Shown here: positions 1 through 8,086 of the stretch, piece by piece
Numbering within the stretch: the stretch's first letter is position 1
How the letters are laid out: each line of letters starts with the position of its first letter
DNA from: Krasilnikovia cinnamomea
Lineage (GTDB): Bacteria; Actinomycetota; Actinomycetes; Mycobacteriales; Micromonosporaceae
Length of the DNA: 64,000 nt
Reading direction: 5' to 3'
NCBI RefSeq assembly: GCF_004217545.1
Contig: NZ_SHKY01000001.1
Location: forward strand, 6,572,001 to 6,636,000
Made by a program: the position numbers and the translations under genes
Notes under the pieces: generated by a model
What the model was told of the DNA's origin: nothing
Databases searched by the model: none
The model's input: only the letters and a program-made list of their open reading frames with translations

Positions 1-955
1 GGGTGGGCGCGAACAACCGCTGGGCCAGCAGGTCACTCGCCGCCAGCAGCAGCGCGCCGGTCAGCCCGGCCGCGAGCAGCGCCGGCCGGGACTGCCCGGC
101 CAGCCTGCGGGCGACCTGCGGGGCGGCGAGCGCCACGAACGCCACGGGTCCGGCGGAGGCGGTCGCCACGGCGGCCAGGGCGACGGCGATCGCCAGCAGG
201 ATCCGCCGGCTGCGCTCCGCCGGAACCCCCAGGGCGCCGGCGGTGGCGTCCCCGAACTCCAGCACCGTGAGCCGCCGCCCGACGGCGAGCGCGAGCGGGA
301 CGAGTACGGCCAGGGCCAGCCCGACCGGGCGTACGTGTTCCCAGCCGCGATTGTTCAGGCCGCCGACCAGCCAGGACTGGGCGGCGATCGCGTCGTGCAG
401 CGGCGCCTTACTGATCAGGAACGTGTTGACCGAGGTCAGGGCGGCGGTGGTGCCGATGCCGACGAGGATGAGGCGGGCGCCGGTGTGGCCGTGCCGGTAG
501 GCCATCGCGTACACGGCGAGGGCGGTGACGCAGCCGCCGACGAGGGCGCCCGCGCCGACGACGACGATGCTGCTCGCGCCGAGGACGAACGCCACGATCG
601 CACCGCTGGCCGCGCCGCTGGTGAAGCCGATGATGTCGGGACTGGCCAGGGGATTGCGCGCCATGCCCTGCAGCAGGGCGCCGCTGACCCCGAGGGCGGC
701 GCCGACCAGCGCGCCGGTCAGCAGGCGCGGCAGCCGCAGGGTCAGGACGACGAACCGGCTCCCGCCGTCGCCACCGCCCAGCAGCGTCGCCCAGACCTCC
801 GTGCCGGTGAGCGGAAAGTCGCCGGTCATCAGCGTGACGGTGCCGACCACGGCCAGGGCGGCGACCAGCGCGGACGCGACCAGCGCGGGGCGCAGGTGCA
901 GGCGTACGGACAGCGGCCCGATGGTCCACGGGCGGCCCGTGCCCGTGGCGGTCAC
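1..955 (-). CDS. FecCD-family ferric-siderophore ABC permease (C-terminus cut by window edge)
   Basis: Inner-membrane permease expected to move ferric siderophore into the cytoplasm, working as a heterodimer with the permease encoded just upstream. The frame opens with GTG at 955-953, overlapping the upstream stop as GTGA, and stays open to base 1, giving about 318 residues of an expected 340-350. Visible family features are the conserved stretch around NPLASPDIIGF (about residues 95-105) after a GALLQGMARNP run, and many hydrophobic helices. The stop/start overlap implies translational coupling with the first permease. A transporter ATPase gene is expected beyond the left edge. Substrate assignment rests on the siderophore-cluster context. 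Confidence 0.88.
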   Translation of the reverse strand, partial: MTATGTGRPWTIGPLSVRLHLRPALVASALVAALAVVGTVTLMTGDFPLTGTEVWATLLGGGDGGSRFVVLTLRLPRLLTGALVGAALGVSGALLQGMARNPLASPDIIGFTSGAASGAIVAFVLGASSIVVVGAGALVGGCVTALAVYAMAYRHGHTGARLILVGIGTTAALTSVNTFLISKAPLHDAIAAQSWLVGGLNNRGWEHVRPVGLALAVLVPLALAVGRRLTVLEFGDATAGALGVPAERSRRILLAIAVALAAVATASAGPVAFVALAAPQVARRLAGQSRPALLAAGLTGALLLAASDLLAQRLFAPT

Positions 956-1947
956 AGCGCGACCAGCCGGCGCCGGCGGCACAGCACCACGAACACCGGC
1001 GCCCCGATGACCGCGGTGACCACGCCGACGGACAGCTCCTGCGGTGCGAGCACCAGGCGGCCGACGATGTCGGCCACCAGCAGCAGGCTCGGCGTGATCA
1101 GGGCGGCCAGCGGCAGCGCCCAGCGCAGGTCCGGCCCGACCAGCAGGCGGGTGCTGTGCGCGGTGACCAGGCCGAGGAAGCCGATCGGCCCGGCCGCCGC
1201 GGTCGCGGCGCCGCACAGCGCGGTGACGGCCAGCCCGCCGAGCAGCCGCGTGGTGGTGAGGTTGACGCCCAGTGCCCGGGCGGAGTCCTCGCCGAGCGCC
1301 AGCGCGTTGAGCGGACGGGCCAGCAGCAGCGCCACGACCGCGCCGACCGCCACCAGGCCGCCGATCTGGGCGGCGACGGTCAGGGGCCGCCCGGCCAGCG
1401 AGCCGACGTCCCAGAACCGGAAGTCGCGGAACGCGTCCGGCCGTTGCAGCAGGATCGCGGAGGTGACCGCGACGAGCACGGCGCTGACCGCGGCCCCCGC
1501 CAGCACCATCCGGTCGCCCGCGCCGGTGCGCCCGGCGACGAGGTACACGAGCACGGCGGCGGCGCCGGCCCCGGCGAGCGCGAACCAGACGTAGCCGGTC
1601 AGGGCGCTGACGCCGCCGAAGGCGATCGCGACGACGACCGCGGTCGACGCGCCCATCGTCACGCCGAGCAGCCCGGGGTCGGCGAGCGGGTTGCGGGTCA
1701 GGGCCTGCATGACCGTCCCGGACAGGCCGAGCGCGACCCCGACGACCAGGGCCAGCACCGTACGGGGCAGCCGCAGCTCGGTGATGATCGACGAGGCCGG
1801 GGTGTGCGCACCGGTCAGCGCCGCCCAGATGTCGTGCGGCGCCAGCGCGCGGGCGCCCAGCGCGAGGCTCAGGCCGACGCACCCGAGCAGCACGAACGTG
1901 GCCAGCAGAAGCCACCGCCCAGGGTGGCGGTGCGGGGGTGGGGACAC
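952..1947 (-). CDS. FecCD-family ferric-siderophore ABC permease
   Basis: Membrane permease of a binding-protein-dependent iron-siderophore importer. It has the FecCD signature TELRLPRTVLALVVG, then QALTRNPLADPGLLGVT, and about nine hydrophobic segments over 331 residues, the normal size. I place the start at GTG 1947-1945 because GGAG lies about 8 bases upstream. A longer ATG reading (1995) would start only 7 bases from the iron box at 2003-2021 with no ribosome site. The gene is divergent from the ABC exporter pair and coupled to the second permease by a GTGA overlap. The neighbouring iron box predicts repression when iron is plentiful. Confidence 0.9.
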   Translation of the reverse strand: MSPPPHRHPGRWLLLATFVLLGCVGLSLALGARALAPHDIWAALTGAHTPASSIITELRLPRTVLALVVGVALGLSGTVMQALTRNPLADPGLLGVTMGASTAVVVAIAFGGVSALTGYVWFALAGAGAAAVLVYLVAGRTGAGDRMVLAGAAVSAVLVAVTSAILLQRPDAFRDFRFWDVGSLAGRPLTVAAQIGGLVAVGAVVALLLARPLNALALGEDSARALGVNLTTTRLLGGLAVTALCGAATAAAGPIGFLGLVTAHSTRLLVGPDLRWALPLAALITPSLLLVADIVGRLVLAPQELSVGVVTAVIGAPVFVVLCRRRRLVAL

Positions 1948-2002
1948 GCGCGCTCCTTCGACGGTGACCCGGGCCCGTGGCCACACCGCCGCCATCGTAC
2001 CG

Positions 2003-2021
2003 TTAGGCTAGCCTTACCTAC
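2003..2021. promoter_or_regulatory. IdeR/DmdR-type iron box between divergent transport genes
   Basis: The palindrome centred on TTAGGCTAGCCTTACCTA matches the actinobacterial iron-regulator consensus TTAGGTTAGGCTAACCTAA at about 16 of 19 positions when read on the minus strand. It lies between the permease gene (start 1947, minus) and the ABC exporter gene (start 2046, plus), so one repressor dimer pair could control both directions. Confidence 0.85.
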
Positions 2022-2045
2022 GACCCCAGGCAGGTGACCTCCCCC

Positions 2046-3722
2046 GTGCGTGTGCCCACAGCCCCCGACGTGCTGCGTGACGCCGTCGGCGGACAGCGAC
2101 GGCTGGTCGCCGCCGCCGCCGTCCTGGCCGCCGGCCACCAGATCGGCGAGGCCGCGGTGCCGGTGCTCATCGGGTGGATCATCGACCGGGCCATGGCCCG
2201 GGGCGGCGGACCGGCCACGCTCCTCGGCGGCCTGGCCCTGCTCGCCGTGGCGTTCGCCGCCCTGTCGCTCAGCTTCAAGTACGGCCTGCGGCTGGGCGAG
2301 CGGGCTGCGTTCCGCAGCGCCCACCTGCTGCGGATGCGCATCGCCGGCCGGCTGTTCGACGACCGTGGCGCGCGGACCGATCGGCTCACCGGCGAACTGG
2401 TCAACATCTCCACCGACGACGCCCAGCTCGTCGGCGACACCAACCTCGCCTGGCCGCGCGCCGTGGCCGCCGTGGTCGGGCTGCTGGCCGGCGCCGCCGC
2501 CCTGCTGTCGTACTCGGTGGTGCTGGGGGCGGTCGTCCTGGTCGCGGTGCCGGTGCTGCTGGCGGTGTCGCACGTGAGCGGCAAGCCGCTCGCCCGGCGC
2601 GCCGAGCAGGGGCAGGGGCAGGCCGCCGCCGCGTCGGGGCTCGCCACCGACCTGGTGGCGGGCATCCGTACGCTCAAGGGCATCGGGGCCGAGCGGGCCG
2701 CAGCGCTCCGGTACCGGGCGACCAGCGTACGGTCGCGCGACGCGGCGATCCGGGTCGCGGCGGCGCAGTCCGCCCTGGACGGCAGCATGATCGTGATGAC
2801 CGGGGTGCTGCTGGCGGTGGTCGCGGCGCTCGGCGGGCACCTGGCGGCCACCGGCCGGATCAGCATCGGTGACCTCGTCGCCGCGGTCGGCCTCGCCCAG
2901 TTCCTCATCTGGCCGCTGTCGCAGTTCTCCTGGGTGAACGGGCAGCTCGCCACCGGCCGGGCCGGCGCCCGCCGGGTCGCCGACCTGCTGGCCTGCCCGC
3001 CCGCGATCCACAGCGGAACCCGGCCCGCCGCCGTGGTGCGCGGGGCGCTGCGGGTGCACGCGGTGACCCACCGGAAGCTCGCGGACCTGGACTTCACCGT
3101 CGCCGCCGGTGAGTTCGTCGGGGTGGTCGCCACCCCGGCTGAGGCGGCCGACCTGCTCGACTGCCTGCGCCGGCGGGTGGTGCCCGAGCGCGGCGGCATC
3201 ACGGTCGACGGCGTCCCGCTCATCGAACTTCCCGCACCGGCCGCCCGCCGGGCCCTGCTCGTCGCGGACCACCACGCCGAACTGTTCGCCGGAACCGTCG
3301 CCGACAACGTCGCCGCGGGCAGGGCCGCCGCGGGCGGGACTGGGATGGTGGCCGTCGCGCTCGCGGCGGCGCAGATCAACGGCCTCGCCGTTGGTGCGGA
3401 CACGGTCGTCAGCCCGCACGGTGCCAGCCTGTCCGGCGGGCAGCGGCAGCGGGTGGCCCTGGCCCGGGCGATCGCGGCCGACCCGCCCGTACTCGTGCTG
3501 CACGACCCGACCACGGCCGTCGACGCGGTCACCGAGACCGCCATCGCGGCCGGGCTGCGCGCCGCCCGCCGGGGCCGCACCACCTTGCTGATCACCACCA
3601 GCCCGGCACTGCTCGACACCGCCGACCGGGTGATCCACCTGCGCGGCGGCGCCGTCGCGCGCACCGGAGCGCACCGTGACCTGGCCGCCGCCGACCCCGG
3701 CTACCGCGCCGCCACCCGTTGA
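2046..3722 (+). CDS. ABC exporter-fold half-transporter with a degenerate ATP site (partner 1)
   Basis: Fused transmembrane plus ATPase half-transporter of about 558 residues, expected to pair with the next gene. The N-terminal 300 residues carry about six membrane helices. The ATPase domain lacks a Walker A motif (GVVATPAEAADLL sits where GxxGxGKST belongs), has HDPTTAVD in place of the catalytic Glu after Walker B, and has Thr where the H-loop His is expected. Its signature LSGGQRQRVALARA is perfect. I prefer GTG 2046, with AGGTGA 8 bases upstream, over GTG 2034. Likely role is siderophore export, or IrtAB-like import; no siderophore-reductase domain is present. Its position beside an iron box and in the siderophore cluster supports iron control. 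Confidence 0.87.
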   Translation: MRVPTAPDVLRDAVGGQRRLVAAAAVLAAGHQIGEAAVPVLIGWIIDRAMARGGGPATLLGGLALLAVAFAALSLSFKYGLRLGERAAFRSAHLLRMRIAGRLFDDRGARTDRLTGELVNISTDDAQLVGDTNLAWPRAVAAVVGLLAGAAALLSYSVVLGAVVLVAVPVLLAVSHVSGKPLARRAEQGQGQAAAASGLATDLVAGIRTLKGIGAERAAALRYRATSVRSRDAAIRVAAAQSALDGSMIVMTGVLLAVVAALGGHLAATGRISIGDLVAAVGLAQFLIWPLSQFSWVNGQLATGRAGARRVADLLACPPAIHSGTRPAAVVRGALRVHAVTHRKLADLDFTVAAGEFVGVVATPAEAADLLDCLRRRVVPERGGITVDGVPLIELPAPAARRALLVADHHAELFAGTVADNVAAGRAAAGGTGMVAVALAAAQINGLAVGADTVVSPHGASLSGGQRQRVALARAIAADPPVLVLHDPTTAVDAVTETAIAAGLRAARRGRTTLLITTSPALLDTADRVIHLRGGAVARTGAHRDLAAADPGYRAATR

Positions 3723-3741
3723 CCGTCTGCCGAGGACAATC

Positions 3742-5559
3742 GTGACGCCCCAGTTGCTGCCGATCGCCGATTCCGCGCACACCCGCCGGGCCGCCTGGGC
3801 GCTGCTGCGCCCGTACCGTCGGCTGGCCGTCGTCGCGGGCCTGGCCCTGGCCCTCGCCACCGTCGTGGGGCTCGCGGGGGTCGACCTGCTCGGGCGGATC
3901 GTGGACGACGTGCGGGCCGGCGGCACCGACCTGGCCCGCCCGGCGGTGCTGCTCGCGCTGGCCGCCACGGTGCACGGCATCGGTACGGCGATCGGCGCCG
4001 CCCGGATCGCGGAGGTGGGCGAACGCATGCTCGCCGACCTGCGCGAACGGTTCGTGGAACGGGCGCTGCACCTGCCCCTGGACCGCATCGAGGCGGCCGG
4101 CGCTGGTGACCTCACCGCCCGCGTCACCCGCGACGTGACCGCGGTCGCCGAGGCCGTCCGGTACGCGCTGCCCACGCTCGTCCGCTCCGCGCTCAGCATC
4201 GGGCTGACCCTGGTCGCGCTCGCGCTGCTGGACTGGCGTTTCCTGGTCGCGGCGCTGGTGGCGATGCCGCTGCAGGCGGGCACGGTCCGCTGGTACGCGC
4301 GGACCGCCGGGCCGGTCTACGCCGACAGCCGCGTGGCGGTCGCCGCGCAGCAGCAGCAGCTTCTCGACTCCTACGCCGGCGCCGACACCGTGCTGGCCTT
4401 CGGGCTGGCCCGGCGGCACACCGACCTGATCGCCGCCCGGTCGGCGGCCGCCGTGGACCTGTCGCTGCGCGGTGTCGGCCTGCTCAGCCGCTTCTTCAGC
4501 CGGCTCAACCTGGCCGAGTTCGTCGCGCTCGGCGGCGTCCTCACCGTCGGCTACCTGCTGGTCGGCGCCGGATCCGTCACCCTCGGCACGGCGACCGCCG
4601 CCGCGCTGTACCTGCACAACCTGTTCAACCCGATCAACGCGGCCCTGGGCCTCGCGGATGAGGTGCAGGTGGCCCGGGCGGGCCTGTCGCGCCTGGTGGG
4701 GATCGCCGATCTGCCGGCACCGTCCACCGGGCCAGCGGCGACATCGCCCGCCACCTGGCCAGAGGCGACATCGCCCGCCACCGCGACGCCGCCGAGCGCC
4801 GCGACCGCCGCAGGGGCGGATCCGGTCCCGCCCGCGATCGTCGTCTCGGGGGTGCGGCACGCCTACCGGCCGGGCGAGGACGTGCTGCACGGCGTCGACC
4901 TCGAAGTCTCGGCAGGGGAGCGGCTGGCCCTGGTGGGCGCCAGCGGTGCGGGCAAGACCACCCTGGCGTCACTGGTGGCCGGCACCCACCGTCCACACGG
5001 GGGCCGGATCGCCCTGGGCGGCCACGACGTCGCCGAGCTGGCCCCGGCGGAGCTGCGGCGCCGGGTGGTCCTGGTCACCCAGGACGTGCATGTCTTCGCC
5101 GGCGCCCTGGCCGATGACCTGCGCCTGGCCCGGCCGGGCGCGACGGACGCCGAGCTGTGGGCGGCGCTGGGCCGGGTCGGGGCCATCGATTGGGTACGGA
5201 CCCTGCCCGACGGGCTGGCCACGGTGGTCGGTGAGGGCGGCCACCGCCTCACCGAGGAGCAGGCACAGCATCTCGCCCTCGCCCGCCTGGTGCTGGCCGA
5301 CCCGCCGGTGGTGATCCTGGACGAGGCGACCGCCGACGCCGGCAGCGCCGGGGCGCGTGCGCTGGAGGCGGCGGCGAACCGGGCGCTGTCGGGGCGGACC
5401 GCCATCGTGGTCGCGCACCGGCTCACCCAGGCCGCCGAGGCGGACCGGGTGGTGGTGATGGCCGACGGGCGGATCGTCGAGTCCGGCACCCATGACGCGC
5501 TGGTCGCCGCCGAAGGCCCGTACGCCGCGCTGTGGAGCGCCTGGTCGGCCCACCGCTGA
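3742..5559 (+). CDS. ABC exporter-fold half-transporter with intact Walker motifs (partner 2)
   Basis: Half-transporter of about 605 residues, TMD then NBD, forming a heterodimer with the preceding product. It has an intact Walker A (GASGAGKTT), Q-loop (VTQDVHVFAG), Walker B with catalytic Glu (VILDEATA) and H-loop (VVAHRL). The signature is degraded to LTEEQAQHLALARL in place of LSGGQ. This is the exact complement of its partner: its Walker A can face the good signature of partner 1, giving one working and one dead ATP site. GTG 3742 is chosen because GAGG lies 6 bases upstream and it follows the previous stop by 19 bases. A Thr/Pro/Ala-rich linker of about 45 residues (two copies of an ATSPAT-like unit) joins TMD and NBD. 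Confidence 0.88.
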   Translation: MTPQLLPIADSAHTRRAAWALLRPYRRLAVVAGLALALATVVGLAGVDLLGRIVDDVRAGGTDLARPAVLLALAATVHGIGTAIGAARIAEVGERMLADLRERFVERALHLPLDRIEAAGAGDLTARVTRDVTAVAEAVRYALPTLVRSALSIGLTLVALALLDWRFLVAALVAMPLQAGTVRWYARTAGPVYADSRVAVAAQQQQLLDSYAGADTVLAFGLARRHTDLIAARSAAAVDLSLRGVGLLSRFFSRLNLAEFVALGGVLTVGYLLVGAGSVTLGTATAAALYLHNLFNPINAALGLADEVQVARAGLSRLVGIADLPAPSTGPAATSPATWPEATSPATATPPSAATAAGADPVPPAIVVSGVRHAYRPGEDVLHGVDLEVSAGERLALVGASGAGKTTLASLVAGTHRPHGGRIALGGHDVAELAPAELRRRVVLVTQDVHVFAGALADDLRLARPGATDAELWAALGRVGAIDWVRTLPDGLATVVGEGGHRLTEEQAQHLALARLVLADPPVVILDEATADAGSAGARALEAAANRALSGRTAIVVAHRLTQAAEADRVVVMADGRIVESGTHDALVAAEGPYAALWSAWSAHR

Positions 5560-5593
5560 CCCGGGCCCGAGTCGGCACGACCCGGGCCCGGGT
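5559..5593. terminator. Hairpin between convergent genes
   Basis: An 11-bp perfect stem pairs bases 5559-5569 with 5583-5593 (ACCCGGGCCCG against its complement) around a 13-base loop. It lies between the stops of the convergent ABC exporter and formyltransferase genes, so it could end transcription in both directions. There is no clear T-tract. Confidence 0.6.
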
Positions 5594-5600
5594 GCGCGGG

Positions 5601-6548
5601 TCAGGGCCGGCTGGTCAGGTAACCGCCCATGGCGGTGAAGTACTTGCCCGCCGACAGCTCCTCGCCGTCCTCGGTACGCACGCGGGTGAGCAGCAGGCCC
5701 CGGTTGCGGCCCCGGCGGGCGTCGGCGCCGGCCACGATCGCGACGCCGTCACCTTCCCGGTAGAAGATCCGGCCCGGGGTGCCGCCGTACACGTTGGCGG
5801 ACACCTCCGCGGACACGATCTCGATGCGGCGGCCCTGGTGGTAGCAGAAGGCCTGCGGGTAGGGGGCGCACTGGGCCCGGACGAGCCGGTCGAGTTCCTC
5901 GGCCGACCAGGTCCAGTCGATGCGGATGTCCTCCTCGGACCGCTTGTGGAAGAAGCTGGCCTTGCCACGGTCCTGGGGGGTGAAGTCGGTGCGCCCGCTG
6001 GCGATCTCGGCGAGCCCGTCGACCGTGATCGGACCGAACAGCGCCAGGGTCTTCTGGAAGAGGTCCGCGGTGGTGTCCCGAGGGCCGACTCCGACGCTGC
6101 GCTGCAGCACGATCGGCCCGGCGTCGAGGGTCGCGTCCATCATGTGCGCGGTCACGCCGACCTCGGGCTCGTTGTTGATCAGCGCCCAGATCAGCGGGGA
6201 GAACCCGGCGTACGCGGGCAGCAGCGAGTCGTGCACGTTGAGGGTGCCCAGCCGGGGCAGGGTGAAGATCCGTGGCGGAATCCAGGTGCGCCAGTTGGTG
6301 GCCACGATGACGTCCGGCGCCAGCGCCACGAGCTGCTGGTACAGCTCGTCGTCATCGGGGCGCTCCCGCAAGGTGACCGGTACGCCGTGGGCCTCGGCGA
6401 GCTCGGCGACCGAGTCGGACCAGATCCGCTCGTACGCCCCGTCGCTGGCGGGGTGGGTCACCACGCCGACGACCTCGTGCTCGGAGTCGAGCAGGGCCTG
6501 GAGCGTGCGGTGCCCCCACGTCTGATAGCCGAACATGACGACGCGCAA
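5601..6548 (-). CDS. N5-hydroxyornithine formyltransferase (siderophore tailoring)
   Basis: Predicted to transfer a formyl group from 10-formyltetrahydrofolate to N5-hydroxyornithine before loading on the NRPS. The protein is about 315 residues with the methionyl-tRNA formyltransferase fold. The active-site stretch LNVHDSLLPAYAG supplies the Asn and His, TLDAGPIV supplies the Asp, and a C-terminal OB-like domain follows. The start is read as TTG 6548, because GGAGG then sits 6 bases upstream and the protein begins MRVVMFGYQ as in the family; TTG 6554 would overlap the ribosome site. It diverges from the ornithine monooxygenase across two iron boxes. It is not the housekeeping Fmt gene, judging by context and the hydroxamate-cluster neighbours. 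Confidence 0.87.
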   Translation of the reverse strand: MRVVMFGYQTWGHRTLQALLDSEHEVVGVVTHPASDGAYERIWSDSVAELAEAHGVPVTLRERPDDDELYQQLVALAPDVIVATNWRTWIPPRIFTLPRLGTLNVHDSLLPAYAGFSPLIWALINNEPEVGVTAHMMDATLDAGPIVLQRSVGVGPRDTTADLFQKTLALFGPITVDGLAEIASGRTDFTPQDRGKASFFHKRSEEDIRIDWTWSAEELDRLVRAQCAPYPQAFCYHQGRRIEIVSAEVSANVYGGTPGRIFYREGDGVAIVAGADARRGRNRGLLLTRVRTEDGEELSAGKYFTAMGGYLTSRP

Positions 6549-6584
6549 TGTCAACCTCCAGGGTGGTGCCCGAACGGGCTGTCA

Positions 6585-6603
6585 TAAGGTTAGCCTCAGT
6601 TTA
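6585..6603. promoter_or_regulatory. Weak iron box, formyltransferase side
   Basis: TAAGGTTAGCCTCAGTTTA matches the IdeR/DmdR consensus at about 13 of 19 positions. It lies 37 bases upstream of the formyltransferase start, in the same divergent region as a better box at 6656-6674. Confidence 0.5.
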
Positions 6604-6655
6604 ATGAAGGCAATCCTAAGTTCGAGGCCACCCTCCCTCGGCGGAGGATTTCAAG

Positions 6656-6674
6656 TTAGGTTAGCCTTCCCTTC
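6656..6674. promoter_or_regulatory. IdeR/DmdR-type iron box upstream of the biosynthetic operon
   Basis: TTAGGTTAG is a perfect left half-site and the full 19 bases match the consensus at about 14 positions. It lies 40 bases upstream of the ornithine monooxygenase start and probably controls the whole run from monooxygenase to MbtH. Confidence 0.78.
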
Positions 6675-6713
6675 GTCAGGCGGTGAAACCGCGAGTCGCG
6701 CGAGGGGACGGAC

Positions 6714-8030
6714 ATGTCTCAGCCTCTTCCCAGCGGAAGTCCCGTGTTCGACCTTCTGGGCGTGGGTTTCGGCCCGTCCAATCTGGCCCTGGCGATAGCC
6801 GTGGCGGAACACAACGGCGGCGCCCCGGACGAGGCTCCGATCCACGCCCGGTTCCTGGAGCGGCAGGCTGGCTTCGGGTGGCACCGCGGCATGCTGATCG
6901 ACGACGCCACCATGCAGGTGTCCTTCCTCAAGGACCTCGTGACGCTGCGCAACCCGGGCAGTGACTACACCTTCGTGCGCTACCTGCACGAGCAGGGGCG
7001 CCTGGTCGACTTCATCAACCACAAGACGCTGTACCCGCTGCGGGTCGAGTTCCACGACTACTTCGCCTGGGCCGCGGCCCGCGTCGCCGACCAGGTCAGC
7101 TACGACACCGAGGTCGTCTCCGTGCGGCCGGTCTCCGTGGACGGCGAGGTGGACACGCTGGAGGTGGTCTCCCGCAGCGGCGGCGACCTGGTCACCCACC
7201 GCGCCCGCAACCTCGTCGTCGGCACCGGGCTGCGGCCCCGCATGCCCGAGGGCGTCGAGCGCACCGACCGGATCTGGCACAGCAGCGACCTGCTGCACAA
7301 CGTGGACGGACTGCGCGACAGCGCGCCCCGCCGGCTGGTCGTCGTGGGCGCCGGGCAGTCCGCCGCCGAGGTCACCGCGTACCTGCACCGCGAGTTCCCC
7401 AACGCCGAGGTCTGCGCGGTCTTCTCCCGGTACGGGTACTCGCCCGCCGACGACAGCGCCTTCGCCAACCGGATCTTCGACCCGGCGGCCGTGGACGACT
7501 ACTACACCGCGCCGGAGCACACCAAGCAGCGGCTCATGGACGTGCACGGCAACACGAACTACTCCGTGGTGGACATCGACCTCATCGACGAGCTGTACCG
7601 GCGCGAGTACCAGGAGAAGGTGCTCGGGCAGCAACGGCTGCGGCTGCTCAACGTCACCCGGATGCGCGGCGTCACCGAAACGGGTGCGGGCGTCGAGGTG
7701 ACCGTCGAGTCCCTGGTCACCGGCGAGCGGCGCACCCTGGCCGCCGACGCGCTGATCTGCGCCACCGGATACGACAACGCCGATCCGTACGCGCTGCTCG
7801 GGCCGGTCGCCGACCTGTGCCTGCGCGACGAGCGCGGCCGCCCCCGGGTCACCCGCGACTACCGGGCCGTGACCGCTCCCGAGCTGCGCTGCGGCATCTA
7901 TCTGCAGGGCGGCACCGAACACACGCACGGGATCACCTCAGCGCTGCTGTCCAACACCGCCGTGCGGGTCGGGGAGGTGCTCGGCTCCATCGTGGCCCAC
8001 CGGGCGGCCCCGGCCCTCGCGGTCGCCTGA
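6714..8030 (+). CDS. L-ornithine N5-monooxygenase
   Basis: FAD- and NADPH-dependent hydroxylase that makes N5-hydroxyornithine, the hydroxamate precursor of the siderophore. It has 438 residues, the usual size for the SidA/PvdA/IucD family. The FAD-binding motif GVGFGPSNLAL is near residue 16, the NADPH motif VVVGAGQSAAE is near 207, and the C-terminal ATGYDN is typical. The SFLKDLVTLRNP stretch matches the conserved ornithine-hydroxylase core. The start ATG has GAGGGG upstream. It opens the biosynthetic transcript that continues through the binding protein, NRPS and MbtH genes (gaps of 56 and 32 bases), behind an iron box. Confidence 0.94.
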   Translation: MSQPLPSGSPVFDLLGVGFGPSNLALAIAVAEHNGGAPDEAPIHARFLERQAGFGWHRGMLIDDATMQVSFLKDLVTLRNPGSDYTFVRYLHEQGRLVDFINHKTLYPLRVEFHDYFAWAAARVADQVSYDTEVVSVRPVSVDGEVDTLEVVSRSGGDLVTHRARNLVVGTGLRPRMPEGVERTDRIWHSSDLLHNVDGLRDSAPRRLVVVGAGQSAAEVTAYLHREFPNAEVCAVFSRYGYSPADDSAFANRIFDPAAVDDYYTAPEHTKQRLMDVHGNTNYSVVDIDLIDELYRREYQEKVLGQQRLRLLNVTRMRGVTETGAGVEVTVESLVTGERRTLAADALICATGYDNADPYALLGPVADLCLRDERGRPRVTRDYRAVTAPELRCGIYLQGGTEHTHGITSALLSNTAVRVGEVLGSIVAHRAAPALAVA

Positions 8031-8086
8031 CCCGACCCTCCCCACCCGGGCGGCAGCGCCCGGCGTTCTCCCATGGAAGGAATCCC

